A stretch of 45,271 nucleotides of DNA, taken from NCBI GenBank assembly GCA_934122385.1, contig CAKOWP010000005.1:1-45271 (forward strand), read 5' to 3'. Shown here piece by piece: positions 25,426 through 33,741 of the stretch (position 1 is the first letter of the stretch; each line of letters starts with the position of its first letter). Source of the stretch: an uncultured Clostridia bacterium. GTDB lineage: Bacteria; Bacillota; Clostridia; TANB77; CAG-508. The position numbers were made by a program, and so were the translations under genes. The notes under the pieces are model-generated. The model was not told where the DNA came from and made no database searches. It saw nothing but the letters and a program-made list of their open reading frames with translations.

Positions 25426-26814
25426 TTAGATTTGTTCTTCTAAAAGCATAGGTCCTATTTGTGTAACAGTACCAGCGCCTAAAGTTAAAATCAAATCATC
25501 TTTTTGAACATTATCTTTTAAATAAGAAACACATTCATCAAAATTAGGAATATATTTAGCATCTTTACCTAAAGAAATAATTTTATCAACTAAATCTTTA
25601 GAAGAGATATTATAAGTATTAGTTTCTCTTGCTGCATAAATATCTAAAACAATAATATTATCAAAATTTAATAATGCATGTGCAAAATCGTCTAAAAGAT
25701 TTTTAGTTCTGCTATAAGTATGAGGTTGGAAAACAACCCAAGACTTATTGTGTTTTTTATTTGCAACAGATTTTGAAGTTGCAACAATTTCAGTAGGGTG
25801 ATGACCGTAATCGTCATAAATACTAGCACCATTTATTTTTCCTTTAAACTCAAATCTTCTATGAGCTCCAGTAAACTTTTTAAGTGCCGTTTGTAAATCT
25901 TTTTTATCAAGTCCATAATAATCACATAAAGAAATACAAGCTAAAGCATTTAAAACATTGTGAGTTCCTGGAACCGATAATTTTATTTTTTCAAAGAATT
26001 TACCTTTTTTATAAACATCAAATTCAGGAAAACCATCATTATCAAACTCTATATTTTTAGCAAAAAAATCTGCATTTGTATTGTCAATTCCATAAGTAAT
26101 AATTTTGGCATTTGTATATTGTGGTAAATCTAGGCAATTTTTGTCATCACCATTAATTACTAATAAACCATCATCAGGCAATAATTTAACATATTTAACA
26201 AAAGCCTTTTTGATGTTTTCAAAAGTTTTAAAATAGTCAAGATGGTCATTATCAATATTTAAAATGATTTCAGCTTTTGGACTAAATTTTAAAAAACTTT
26301 CAACATATTCACAAGCTTCTATAATAAAGTGGTCACTGTTACCAACTCTGTAATTTCCATCAATAGCATTTAAAAAAGCACCAACTTGTATACTTGGGTC
26401 TTGCAAAGCTTCTAAGAAACATAGTGAAATCATAGAAGTAGTAGTTGTTTTTCCGTGTGTACCAGAAATACAAATTGTATCTTTATAGCATCTTGTAAGT
26501 TCACCCAAAAAATCAGCTCTTTCAATTGTTGGAATATTTAATTTTTTTGCTTCTAGCATTTCGGGGTCATCTTGTTTAATTGCAGCAGAATAAACTACGA
26601 CATCAGAATTTGCAACATCTTCTAAATTATGACCAATTGTAACTTTTATTCCAAGTGAATTTAATTTATCTGTTGCTTCTGATTTTGCCCAGTCTGAACC
26701 TGTAACATTAAAGCCCCAATTTGTAAGTATTGCAGCTATACCACTCATACTTACTCCTCCAATACCTATCATATGTATATTTTTGTATTTTTTTATGTTT
26801 TCTATATTTGGCAT
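25426..26814 (-). CDS. murC: UDP-N-acetylmuramate--L-alanine ligase
   Basis: A 462-residue Mur ligase that adds L-alanine to UDP-MurNAc in the cytosol. It has the N-terminal glycine loop HMIGIGGVSMSGIAAIL, the ATP-binding GTHGKTTTTSMI near residue 110, NIDNDHLDYF in the central domain, and ALKKFTGAHRRFEFKG and YDDYGHHPTEI in the C-terminal half, all typical of MurC. The frame extends upstream to 26952, but the start at 26814 (MPNIENIKKYKN) has AGAGGAG on the minus strand and matches homologues. It stands alone, with no dcw neighbours. Confidence 0.96.
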   Translation of the reverse strand: MPNIENIKKYKNIHMIGIGGVSMSGIAAILTNWGFNVTGSDWAKSEATDKLNSLGIKVTIGHNLEDVANSDVVVYSAAIKQDDPEMLEAKKLNIPTIERADFLGELTRCYKDTICISGTHGKTTTTSMISLCFLEALQDPSIQVGAFLNAIDGNYRVGNSDHFIIEACEYVESFLKFSPKAEIILNIDNDHLDYFKTFENIKKAFVKYVKLLPDDGLLVINGDDKNCLDLPQYTNAKIITYGIDNTNADFFAKNIEFDNDGFPEFDVYKKGKFFEKIKLSVPGTHNVLNALACISLCDYYGLDKKDLQTALKKFTGAHRRFEFKGKINGASIYDDYGHHPTEIVATSKSVANKKHNKSWVVFQPHTYSRTKNLLDDFAHALLNFDNIIVLDIYAARETNTYNISSKDLVDKIISLGKDAKYIPNFDECVSYLKDNVQKDDLILTLGAGTVTQIGPMLLEEQI

Positions 26815-27022
26815 TTTTTTCACTCCTCTAAATTTTATAAAATAAATTCTTATACAATAGAAAATATTTGATTTTGTATTATATAAAAGCATTATCAATT
26901 TTTGACATATTTTTTGCAGATAAATTATATAATTATATAATGCAAAATTCAAGAGTTTTTGGAAAATTAATCTTTAAAATAAGTATATTAATTAAAAAAT
27001 ATAATATGTATAAAATTTTTAT

Positions 27023-27432
27023 GTGCAAGTTGCCCCCCTTTAATGGTTATATATTTGATATCATATCCGTTTGATTGAAGTGAAAAATAGAAAATCTTAA
27101 ATATAAAACTGAGGAATGCTCACGGGAAAATGTATATATGTATATGATTTGAAACATTTTCTCGCTTCAATACGCAACATAATGATTTCTAAAATAAATT
27201 TATGGAACCCTTCCACTTAGTTCTCGCTTCGCTCGACGTGAACACTTTCCATAAATTTATTTAAGAAATTCTAATATTGCTTCAATCGTATTAGAAAAGT
27301 TTAAAATCTTATACATATATACATTTTTACTTAAGTGAGAGCGGCTCAGTTTTATATTTTAGATTTTCTTTTTGAATGTAATGAACATGATATGATATCA
27401 AATATATAACCATTAAAGGGGGCAACTTGCAC
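27023..27432. mobile_element. 410-bp imperfect palindrome, MITE-like
   Basis: The ends GTGCAAGTTGCCCCC and GGGGGCAACTTGCAC are perfect mirrors, and pairing continues inward with interruptions almost to the centre (TTTAATGGTTATATATTTGA with its complement; AATTTATGGAA with TTCCATAAATT). The tip contains TCTCGCTTCGCTCG. No open reading frame and no clean target duplication. It fills most of the 800-bp gap 26815-27614; the remainder holds the upstream region of murC and the spoVG promoter. Confidence 0.75.
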
Positions 27433-27515
27433 ACAAAAAATTTCTAAGGCTGTGAATTGTAACAATTAAAACGATACAATGAATTAAAAAAATTTTATAA
27501 AAAATGTAAAAAAAA

Positions 27516-27544
27516 GAAGGAAAAAAATTTTTTATGGAGAATAA
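27516..27544 (+). promoter_or_regulatory. Sigma-H-like promoter of spoVG
   Basis: GAAGGAAAA at 27516-27524 and GGAGAATAA at 27536-27544 match the sigma-H patterns RnAGGAWWW and RnnGAATWW with 11 bp between. In Bacillus spoVG is a classic sigma-H gene. Confidence 0.6.
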
Positions 27545-27614
27545 TAAGGTAAGTACATAAGAATAAACTAATATGTACAAATAATTAAAACTTAAGGAAG
27601 GACGGTGCACTAAA

Positions 27615-27887
27615 ATGCAAATCACAGATGTACGTTTAAGAAAAGTAAATTCAGAGAACAGAATGAAAGCTGTTGCTTCTGTAACATTCGATAACGAATT
27701 CGCAGTACATGATATCAAAGTTATCGAAAGCCAAAATGGATTATTCATAGCTATGCCTAGCAGAAAAACTCCAAACGGAGAATTCAGAGATATAGCACAT
27801 CCAATCAATGCTGAAACAAGAGAGAAAATTCAAAAAGCTATATTAGAAGCTTATGAAGCTCCAGAAACAGAGGAATCAGCAGAATAA
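27615..27887 (+). CDS. spoVG: Septation and sporulation regulator SpoVG
   Basis: A 90-residue SpoVG: MQITDVRLRKVNSENRMKAV, VHDIKVIESQNGLFIAMPSR and GEFRDIAHPINAETREKI are the family's conserved core. SpoVG binds RNA and DNA and affects asymmetric septation in sporulation and other functions. The start has AAGGAAGGACGG upstream. It is monocistronic, with a sigma-H-like promoter and a terminator. Confidence 0.97.
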   Translation: MQITDVRLRKVNSENRMKAVASVTFDNEFAVHDIKVIESQNGLFIAMPSRKTPNGEFRDIAHPINAETREKIQKAILEAYEAPETEESAE

Positions 27888-27892
27888 TATAA

Positions 27893-27938
27893 AAAAGAGG
27901 TTATGAAAAATAAATTTTCAACCTCTTTTATTTTTTAT
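27893..27938. terminator. Bidirectional terminator between spoVG and the XRE gene
   Basis: AAAAGAGGTT pairs with AACCTCTTTT and TGAAAA with TTTTCA further in, with T-rich flanks on both strands. It overlaps the stop of the minus-strand gene. Confidence 0.8.
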
Positions 27939-28171
27939 TCAGAAATAACATCCTCAAAAAGAGGATCATCAAAAAAATCTTTTAAAGTTATATTAAATCC
28001 TTCGCAGATATGAAGCATTGTATCCATTCTTAAATTTTTAGTATCATTTTTTAAAAAATCAGAAATTGTAGGTAGAGAAATTCCTGCAGCTTTAGACAAA
28101 TCCCAAAGTTTCATATTTTTTTCTTTTAATAAAAACTTAATTCTTTTTCGAGTTGCATCAGAAAGTTGCAT
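27935..28171 (-). CDS. XRE-family HTH regulator
   Basis: A 78-residue single-domain helix-turn-helix protein. RKRIKFLLKEKNMKLWDLSKAAGISLPTISDFL holds the two HTH helices, and LRMDTMLHICEGFNITLKDFF is the closing helix typical of Cro/C1-type repressors. The start chosen at 28171 is about seven bases from GAGG on the minus strand; ATG 28174 is next to it. It is divergent from the prepilin-like gene, and operator-like palindromes lie between, so repression of itself and that gene is likely. Inference from arrangement. Confidence 0.85.
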   Translation of the reverse strand: MQLSDATRKRIKFLLKEKNMKLWDLSKAAGISLPTISDFLKNDTKNLRMDTMLHICEGFNITLKDFFDDPLFEDVISE

Positions 28172-28260
28172 CATTCCACCTCTTTTCAAAAATTAATATA
28201 ACTAATCAAAAAATAATGATTAATTAAATAAAATTATAGCAAAATGAAATAAAGAATAAC

Positions 28261-28304
28261 TAAGGAATTTCTTAATTATAAATAAAAAATTAAGAAATTC
28301 CTTA
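28261..28304. promoter_or_regulatory. Inverted repeat, candidate operator near the XRE promoter
   Basis: TAAGGAATTTCTTAATT at 28261-28277 is perfectly mirrored at 28288-28304. Each arm is close to TAAGGAATTCCTTA, found again at 28342. The site abuts the probable -35 of the XRE gene on the minus strand, whose -10 is the complement of ATTATA at 28233. Confidence 0.6.
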
Positions 28305-28311
28305 ATAAGTA

Positions 28312-28340
28312 TTGCAGAAAAATATAATTAATGATATCCT
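28312..28340 (+). promoter_or_regulatory. Probable promoter of the prepilin-like gene
   Basis: TTGCAG at 28312-28317 and TATCCT at 28335-28340 are 17 bp apart. The -10 lies inside the perfect palindrome 28334-28365, fitting repression. Confidence 0.5.
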
Positions 28341-28365
28341 ATTAAGGAATTCCTTAATAGGATAT
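28334..28365. promoter_or_regulatory. Perfect 32-bp palindrome over the promoter, candidate operator
   Basis: Left half ATATCCTATTAAGGAA, right half its exact reverse complement, centred at GGAATTCC. The core TAAGGAATTCCTTA also forms both arms of the inverted repeat at 28261-28304. Likely bound by the XRE protein. Confidence 0.65.
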
Positions 28366-28393
28366 AAAACAAAAGAGAAGGGAGAATAAAAAT

Positions 28394-28939
28394 ATGAGAA
28401 ACCAAAGAAATAAAGAAGATAAAGGAATAACATTGGTTGCATTAGTAATCACTATAGTAATTCTATTAATTCTTGTGGGAATTTCAGTATCAACATTAAC
28501 AAATACAGGCTTATTTAATAAAGCAAAGGAAGCAAGACAAAAATCAGAAAATGCACAAATATTGGAAAATTCAACATTAGCTAAATATGAAAACACTATT
28601 GAAAGTATAGACAATAATACAAGACAAGCTTCAGGATCATTGCAATTGGACTATGCAAAGGCTATAGATATATCATCCTATACATCTGAAGATAATAAAT
28701 ATATTATTCCTGATAATGGATTTTTAGTTGTACAGTATCAAGAATACAACACAACTGTTACTCATTATGTACAAATACATATAAATGATTATCCTTATAT
28801 TCCATTGTTAAGTGATAATGAATGGGGGATACCAGAGAATTTTTCTACTATTATAAATAAAGGACAAAGTATTTATTTTACTTTTAGATATTATGATAAT
28901 AACAATAGATTACAGGCTTTTTTTATACCATTTAAATAA
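28394..28939 (+). CDS. Prepilin-like protein with N-terminal cleavage motif
   Basis: A 181-residue protein with a short charged leader ending in DKG, then ITLVALVITIVILLILVG, an N-terminal helix of the type IV pilin and pseudopilin class (cleavage expected after the glycine). NKAKEARQKSENAQILEN continues the helix as in other clostridial proteins of this type. The C-terminal part is unrecognised. The site AGAAGGGAG is good. It is unlike the leaderless proteins of 14888-18868 and would need a prepilin peptidase not encoded in this window. Probably controlled by the adjacent XRE regulator. Confidence 0.75.
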   Translation: MRNQRNKEDKGITLVALVITIVILLILVGISVSTLTNTGLFNKAKEARQKSENAQILENSTLAKYENTIESIDNNTRQASGSLQLDYAKAIDISSYTSEDNKYIIPDNGFLVVQYQEYNTTVTHYVQIHINDYPYIPLLSDNEWGIPENFSTIINKGQSIYFTFRYYDNNNRLQAFFIPFK

Positions 28940-28962
28940 AATGCCAGCGTAAAGAAAAAATC

Positions 28963-28997
28963 AAAGATATTAAGTAAAAGAAACTTAATATCTTTCG
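28963..28997. terminator. Terminator after the prepilin-like gene
   Basis: AAAGATATTAAGT pairs with ACTTAATATCTTT (13 bp) around AAAAGAA. It lies between two converging genes. Confidence 0.75.
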
Positions 28998-29072
28998 TTA
29001 TATATTATTAAAGTTGCATAGCTTTCATAATATATAAATTACATTGTACAGAAAATTTATTAAAAGAAAGAT

Positions 29073-30065
29073 TTAAACCAATAGCAACTTTTCCAAAATT
29101 TGAACAGCATTTGTAGCAGCACCTTTACGCAGATTATCGCTAACAACCCACAAATTAATACCAAAAGGAACACTATAATCACGCCTAATTCTACCAACAA
29201 AAACATCATCAAAACCATCAGCCTTAGAAGCTAAAGGATAATAATCTTTTTCAACATCATCAACAAGAATAATACCCGGAGAATTTTGCAAAAGCATCTT
29301 AACATCATAAATATCAAAATTAGACTTAAATTCAACATTGATACTTTCGCTATGGCAATTTCTTACAGGAACCCTAACGCAAGTTGCTGTAATAGGAAGA
29401 AATGGTTTATTTAATATTTTTCTAGTTTCATTAATCATTTTATACTCTTCTTTTGTATAACCATCAGATTCAAATATATCAATATGTGGTAAGCAATTAT
29501 TAAATATAGGATGTTGGAATTTTTTTGGAGCTAACCCTTTAATACCATTTTCCAAATCTTCAATGCCAGCCTTACCAGCACCCGAAACAGCTTGATAAGT
29601 TGAATATACAATTCTTTTTATTTTATATCTATCGTCTAGTGGCTTTAGAGCAACAACAGCCTGAATTGTTGAGCAGTTTGGATTTGCAATAATACCTTTA
29701 TTTTCAAATATCTTTTCAGGGTTAACTTCTGGAACAACCAAAGGTACATCTTTATCCATTCTGTAAATACTACTATTATCAATTACAGTGCAACCTGTTT
29801 GAACAGCAATAGGAATGTATTTTTTAGAAACACTTCCACCAGCACAGAAAATTGCGTAATCAAATTTGTAATTAAATGATTCCTCAGTTAATTCCTGAAT
29901 TATATAGTTTTGACCTAAAAATTGTACCTTGCTTCCTGCAGATTTTTTAGAAGCAAATAATGTATATGTACAGTTTTTTAAATTTTTTTCTTCTAATACT
30001 TTTAATACAGTTCGACCAACTAAGCCGGTTGAACCTACTATAGCAACTTTATAATTTGTTTTCAA
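29073..30065 (-). CDS. asd: Aspartate-semialdehyde dehydrogenase
   Basis: A 330-residue enzyme that reduces aspartyl phosphate to aspartate semialdehyde for lysine, diaminopimelate, threonine and methionine. It has the nucleotide loop VAIVGSTGLVGRTVL, the active-site NPNCSTIQ with the nucleophilic cysteine, and RVPVRNCHSESINVEF. The start is a TTG at 30065: ATGGAGG at 30080 contains the ribosome binding site itself. It stands alone; dap genes are not adjacent. Confidence 0.94.
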   Translation of the reverse strand: MKTNYKVAIVGSTGLVGRTVLKVLEEKNLKNCTYTLFASKKSAGSKVQFLGQNYIIQELTEESFNYKFDYAIFCAGGSVSKKYIPIAVQTGCTVIDNSSIYRMDKDVPLVVPEVNPEKIFENKGIIANPNCSTIQAVVALKPLDDRYKIKRIVYSTYQAVSGAGKAGIEDLENGIKGLAPKKFQHPIFNNCLPHIDIFESDGYTKEEYKMINETRKILNKPFLPITATCVRVPVRNCHSESINVEFKSNFDIYDVKMLLQNSPGIILVDDVEKDYYPLASKADGFDDVFVGRIRRDYSVPFGINLWVVSDNLRKGAATNAVQILEKLLLV

Positions 30066-30198
30066 AATAAATACCTCCATAATCTTTTTATTTTAATATA
30101 TTTATTTGAAATGAAAAATGTTACTGATCAAAAATGTAAGTTTAAACTGTGAATTGTAACAAACCGTAACATAATTAATAAAAAAATTTCAAAAAAGA

Positions 30199-30227
30199 TT
30201 GCATAATTTTGACAATAATAGTATAAT
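30199..30227 (+). promoter_or_regulatory. Promoter of the GT2 glycosyltransferase gene
   Basis: TTGCAT at 30199-30204 and TATAAT at 30222-30227 are 17 bp apart. The 14-mer CTGTGAATTGTAAC lies 40 bp upstream. Confidence 0.75.
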
Positions 30228-30280
30228 AGATTATGTGAGATAATAAAAATAGAATAAAAGAAAAAAGAGAGGTAGAAAAA

Positions 30281-31552
30281 ATGGATTATGTTTATATACT
30301 AAGAGAAGCATTAGTATGGATAATAACAATATTCTGGTTATATCAAGTATTAGTAAGTGTATGCTCATTAGTAAAAATAAAAGAAAAACCATTAAAAAAC
30401 AAAAAAACAAACAAATTCATGGCAATAATACCAGCACATAATGAAGAAGCAGTAGTTGGGAACTTAATAGAAAGTTTAAAAAATCAAGACTATGACAAAG
30501 ATGCATACGATATTTATGTAATAGCAGACAATTGCACAGATAGAACAGCAAGAATAGCAAGAGAAGCTGGTGCAATAGTATATGAAAGATATGACGAAAC
30601 AAAGAAAACAAAAGGATATGCACTAGACTGGTTCTTACAACAAAAAATAAAAGAAGATGCACCATATGATGCAATATGTATATTTGATGCAGATAATATA
30701 GTAGATAAAAACTTCTTAAAAGCAATGAACAAAAAACTATGTCAAGGTGAAGAAGTTGTTCAAGGATATAGAGACATTAAAAATCCAACAGATAACTGGA
30801 TAACATCAGGATATGCATTATTCTACTGGACAATGCACAAATTCTATCATTTAGCAAGATATAATTTAGGACTATCACCATTATTAAATGGAACAGGATT
30901 TATGGTAAGCTTTAATATTATAAAAGAAAATGGTGGATGGAAAACAGTAACATTAACAGAAGACATAGAATTTTCATTACAAAGAATTTTAAAAGGAAAA
31001 AGACTTGGATGGGCAACAGATGCAATTGTATATGATGAACAACCAACAGGATTTGCACAAAGTTGGTCACAAAGAAGCAGATGGACAGTTGGACATATGC
31101 AATGTATGAAAGAATATACAGGCAAATTAGCTGAAGCCGCTAAAGAGAAAAAAACAATGATGAACTTTGATGGTTTCTTATATATTATAGGAAGTATACC
31201 AATGTTTATCTTAACATTACTTTTATTAGTATCTAACTTTGTTTTATATGCTATGGATGGGATGACACAAACTGAATTAGTAATTAATATATTAAGATAT
31301 TTAGTACCAACATTTGTATTACCATCATTAACAGCTGCATTTGTTATGTGGATAGATGGTAAACCAATAAAACCAATGGTAAAAGGATTATTCACATATC
31401 CATTATTCATGGGTTCATGGCTATTAATAAACTTCAAATGTTTATTTAAAAGAGATACAAGTTGGGAAAAAATTACTCATAATAGAAGCATAAAAATTGA
31501 TGATGTAAGTGAAAATATAGAAGATACAGTAAAAGAAGTAGAGAAAATTTAA
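30281..31552 (+). CDS. Processive GT2-type membrane glycosyltransferase
   Basis: A 423-residue inverting GT2 enzyme of the cellulose-synthase-like type. After an N-terminal membrane segment (about 8-28), the catalytic domain has IIPAHNEEAVVGNLIESL, ADNCTDRT, FDADN (DxD), LTEDIEFSL and QRSRWTVG (the Q-x-x-RW of processive enzymes). Two or three membrane segments follow (about 305-325, 340-360, 375-392). It likely makes or extends a surface polysaccharide. The donor is unknown. The gene is monocistronic behind its own promoter, with AGAGAGGT as ribosome binding site. Confidence 0.88.
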   Translation: MDYVYILREALVWIITIFWLYQVLVSVCSLVKIKEKPLKNKKTNKFMAIIPAHNEEAVVGNLIESLKNQDYDKDAYDIYVIADNCTDRTARIAREAGAIVYERYDETKKTKGYALDWFLQQKIKEDAPYDAICIFDADNIVDKNFLKAMNKKLCQGEEVVQGYRDIKNPTDNWITSGYALFYWTMHKFYHLARYNLGLSPLLNGTGFMVSFNIIKENGGWKTVTLTEDIEFSLQRILKGKRLGWATDAIVYDEQPTGFAQSWSQRSRWTVGHMQCMKEYTGKLAEAAKEKKTMMNFDGFLYIIGSIPMFILTLLLLVSNFVLYAMDGMTQTELVINILRYLVPTFVLPSLTAAFVMWIDGKPIKPMVKGLFTYPLFMGSWLLINFKCLFKRDTSWEKITHNRSIKIDDVSENIEDTVKEVEKI

Positions 31553-31612
31553 TAACAAAACATATTAATAAAAAATAAAAACTAGGTTTTTAATAAAAAA
31601 TCTAAAAAAAAC

Positions 31613-31641
31613 TTGCATTTATGCCAAAAATTGGGTATAAT
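31613..31641 (+). promoter_or_regulatory. Promoter of the rimP-nusA-infB operon
   Basis: TTGCAT at 31613-31618 and TATAAT at 31636-31641 are 17 bp apart. Confidence 0.75.
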
Positions 31642-31666
31642 ATAGATATCAACATACGAGACAGTA

Positions 31667-31692
31667 AAGAGTGGGAACAAATCCCACTCTTT
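31667..31692 (+). promoter_or_regulatory. Leader hairpin before rimP
   Basis: AAAGAGTGGGA pairs with TCCCACTCTTT (11 bp) around four bases, followed by a mixed T run (TTTAGTTTT), as in a partial terminator. NusA controls termination, so attenuation of its own operon is possible. Confidence 0.55.
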
Positions 31693-31718
31693 AGTTTTGA
31701 AAATAAAGGAGGTAAAAA

Positions 31719-32177
31719 TTGGCAAGTATAGAAGAAAAAGTAACAAAACTAGTAGAACCAATAATTGAAAATTTAGATTATGAACTATATGATGTAGAAT
31801 ACGCCAAAGAGGGAAAAAACTACTTCTTACGAATATTCATAGACAGTGAAAAAGGTATTGACTTAAATGATTGTGAAAAAGTAAATGATGCAGTAAATGA
31901 TATCTTAGATAAAGAAAATTACATTAAAGAACAATACTTTTTAGAAATATCTTCACCAGGAATAGAAAGAGTGTTAAGAAAAGACAAACATTTAGAAAAA
32001 AATATTGGTGAAGAAGTAAATGTAAAACTATTCAAAAAAGATGAAAATGGAGCAAAAGAATATTTAGGCAAATTAAAAGAATTTAATCAAAATGAAATTG
32101 TTTTAGAAACAGAAGAACAAGAAATAAAAATAGAAAGAAAAAATATAGCACAAATAAAAACAGTTTATAACTGGTAA
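31719..32177 (+). CDS. rimP: Ribosome maturation factor RimP
   Basis: A 152-residue RimP, needed for 30S maturation. Start TTG 31719 with AAGGAGG upstream. The N-terminal domain has LVEPIIENLDYELYDVEYAK and FLRIFIDSEKGIDLNDCEKV, then LEISSPGIERVLRK, the strongest family signature. The C-terminal SH3-like part is lysine/glutamate-rich. It is first in the rimP-nusA-rnpM-ylxQ-infB order. Confidence 0.96.
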   Translation: MASIEEKVTKLVEPIIENLDYELYDVEYAKEGKNYFLRIFIDSEKGIDLNDCEKVNDAVNDILDKENYIKEQYFLEISSPGIERVLRKDKHLEKNIGEEVNVKLFKKDENGAKEYLGKLKEFNQNEIVLETEEQEIKIERKNIAQIKTVYNW

Positions 32178-32180
32178 AAG

Positions 32181-32262
32181 AAAAACCATCGGGGACGTTC
32201 TTAAATTGGTTGAACGCCCGAAGGGCAATTCAACCAATTTAAGAACGTCCCCGATGGTTTTT
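32181..32262. repeat. Perfect long hairpin with GGGGACG core (REP-like), rimP-nusA gap
   Basis: An arm of about 34 bp, from AAAAACCATCGGGGACG to TTAAATTGGTTGAA, is exactly mirrored; the loop contains GCCCGAAGGGC, itself a hairpin. The inner part GGGACGTTCTTAAATTGG recurs at 37942 with one covarying base pair. Confidence 0.9.
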
Positions 32263-32294
32263 CCTTTAAAAATAAATAATAGGAGGAATAAAAA

Positions 32295-33425
32295 ATGAAA
32301 GCTATTGATAACAAAGAGTTAATATTAGCATTAGAAGAATTAGAAAAAGAGAAAGGAATAAAAAAAGAGTATGTACTAGAATCAATAGAAACAGCATTAG
32401 TTACAGCATATAAAAGAAACTTTGATGCACTAGAAAATGTAAAAGTTGATATAGACCATCAAACAGGTGCAACACACATTTATTCAGTAAAAGAAATAGT
32501 TGAAAATGCAAATGACGAAGTAACAGAAATAAGCCTAGAAGAAGCACATAAAATTAACAAAAACTTAACATATGGAGACACTGTTGATATTGAAATAGTA
32601 CCAAAAGACTTTGGAAGAATTGCTGCACAAACTGCAAAACAAGTTATAGTTCAAAAATTAAGAGAAGTTGAAAGAGATTTAATATTTGACGAATACACAC
32701 AAAAGAAAGGTGAAATCGTTTCAGGTATTATCCAAAAAGCTGATAAAAATATAGTTGTAGTTGATTTGGGAAAAATTGAAGGAATAATGCTTTCTAAAGA
32801 ACAAGTTCCAACAGAAAAGTATAGAGTAAATGATAAAATAAAAGCTTACATAGTTGATGTTGAAAGAGGATTAAAAGGTGCACCACAAGTAATGATTTCA
32901 AGAAGTCACCCTGATTTTGTAAGAAAATTATTAGAATTTGAAATACCAGAAATATATGAAGGTGTTATAGAAATAAAAAGTGTATCAAGAGATGCAGGTT
33001 CAAGAAGTAAAGTTGCAGTATATTCACCAGACCCTAATATTGACCCAGTTGGTTCATGTGTTGGTGCAAAAGGTGTAAGAATTCAAAATGTTATAAATGA
33101 ATTAAATGGTGAAAAAATAGATGTAATCGAATGGGATGAAGACCCAAGTATATTCATAGCTTCAGCATTATTACCAGCACAAATTTTAGCTGTTGATATA
33201 AAAGAAGATGAAAGATTTGCAGAAGTTATAGTTCCAGATGATCAATTATCATTAGCAATTGGAAAAGCTGGTCAAAATGCTAGATTAGCAGCAAAATTAA
33301 CAAACTGGAAAATTGATATAAAATCAGAATCTCAATTTAGACAAATTCTTCAAGAACAACAAAATCAAGCTGAAAATAACGAAGAAACAGAAAATGATGA
33401 AGAGGTAGAAGATAGCGAAGAATAA
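32295..33425 (+). CDS. nusA: Transcription termination/antitermination factor NusA
   Basis: A 376-residue NusA. The N-terminal RNA polymerase-binding domain (residues 1-125), the S1 domain (GEIVSGIIQKADKNIVVVDLGKIEGIM), KH1 with RSHPDFVRKLLEFEIPEIYEG nearby, and KH2 with VGAKGVRIQNV and LAIGKAGQNARLAAKL are in the usual order. A short acidic tail ends the protein, as in other Firmicutes that lack the extra C-terminal repeats. AGGAGG lies upstream. Confidence 0.97.
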   Translation: MKAIDNKELILALEELEKEKGIKKEYVLESIETALVTAYKRNFDALENVKVDIDHQTGATHIYSVKEIVENANDEVTEISLEEAHKINKNLTYGDTVDIEIVPKDFGRIAAQTAKQVIVQKLREVERDLIFDEYTQKKGEIVSGIIQKADKNIVVVDLGKIEGIMLSKEQVPTEKYRVNDKIKAYIVDVERGLKGAPQVMISRSHPDFVRKLLEFEIPEIYEGVIEIKSVSRDAGSRSKVAVYSPDPNIDPVGSCVGAKGVRIQNVINELNGEKIDVIEWDEDPSIFIASALLPAQILAVDIKEDERFAEVIVPDDQLSLAIGKAGQNARLAAKLTNWKIDIKSESQFRQILQEQQNQAENNEETENDEEVEDSEE

Positions 33426-33480
33426 TAATTGCGTGATAATAATTGGAAAGCAGGCATAAATTTAAAGGAAGGTGTATGTT

Positions 33481-33741
33481 ATGAAAAAACAACCACAAAG
33501 AACATGCATGGGATGTAATCAAAAAAAAGACAAAAAAGAATTAATCAGAATAGTAAAAAACAAAAACAATGAAATATCAGTTGATAGAACAGGAAAAAAA
33601 GAGGGACGCGGAGCATATATCTGTGATGATGTAAATTGTTTAGATAAATTAATCAAAAGTAAAAGACTAGAAAGAGTTTTTGAAATGTCAATTTCAGACG
33701 AAATTTATGAAAGTTTAAGAGGTGTAATTATTGATAAATAA
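33481..33741 (+). CDS. rnpM: YlxR-family RNase P modulator RnpM
   Basis: An 86-residue YlxR/RnpM protein with RTCMGCNQKKDKKELIRI and the G-R-GAYIC element that close the small RNA-binding fold. RnpM has been reported to bind RNase P RNA in Bacillus. ATG 33481 fits AAAGGAAGG; the in-frame GTG at 33472 would overlap that site. It sits in its usual place between nusA and ylxQ, whose start overlaps its end. Confidence 0.93.
   Translation: MKKQPQRTCMGCNQKKDKKELIRIVKNKNNEISVDRTGKKEGRGAYICDDVNCLDKLIKSKRLERVFEMSISDEIYESLRGVIIDK

Noticed and set aside
26868..27074. 68-codon plus-strand frame before the palindromic element
   Set aside because: It runs into the element end, has no clear ribosome binding site and no family pattern.
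28394..28939. Prepilin-like gene as part of the Tad-like locus
   Set aside because: It is 8 kb away, has a different N-terminal type with a normal cleavage glycine, and its own regulator.
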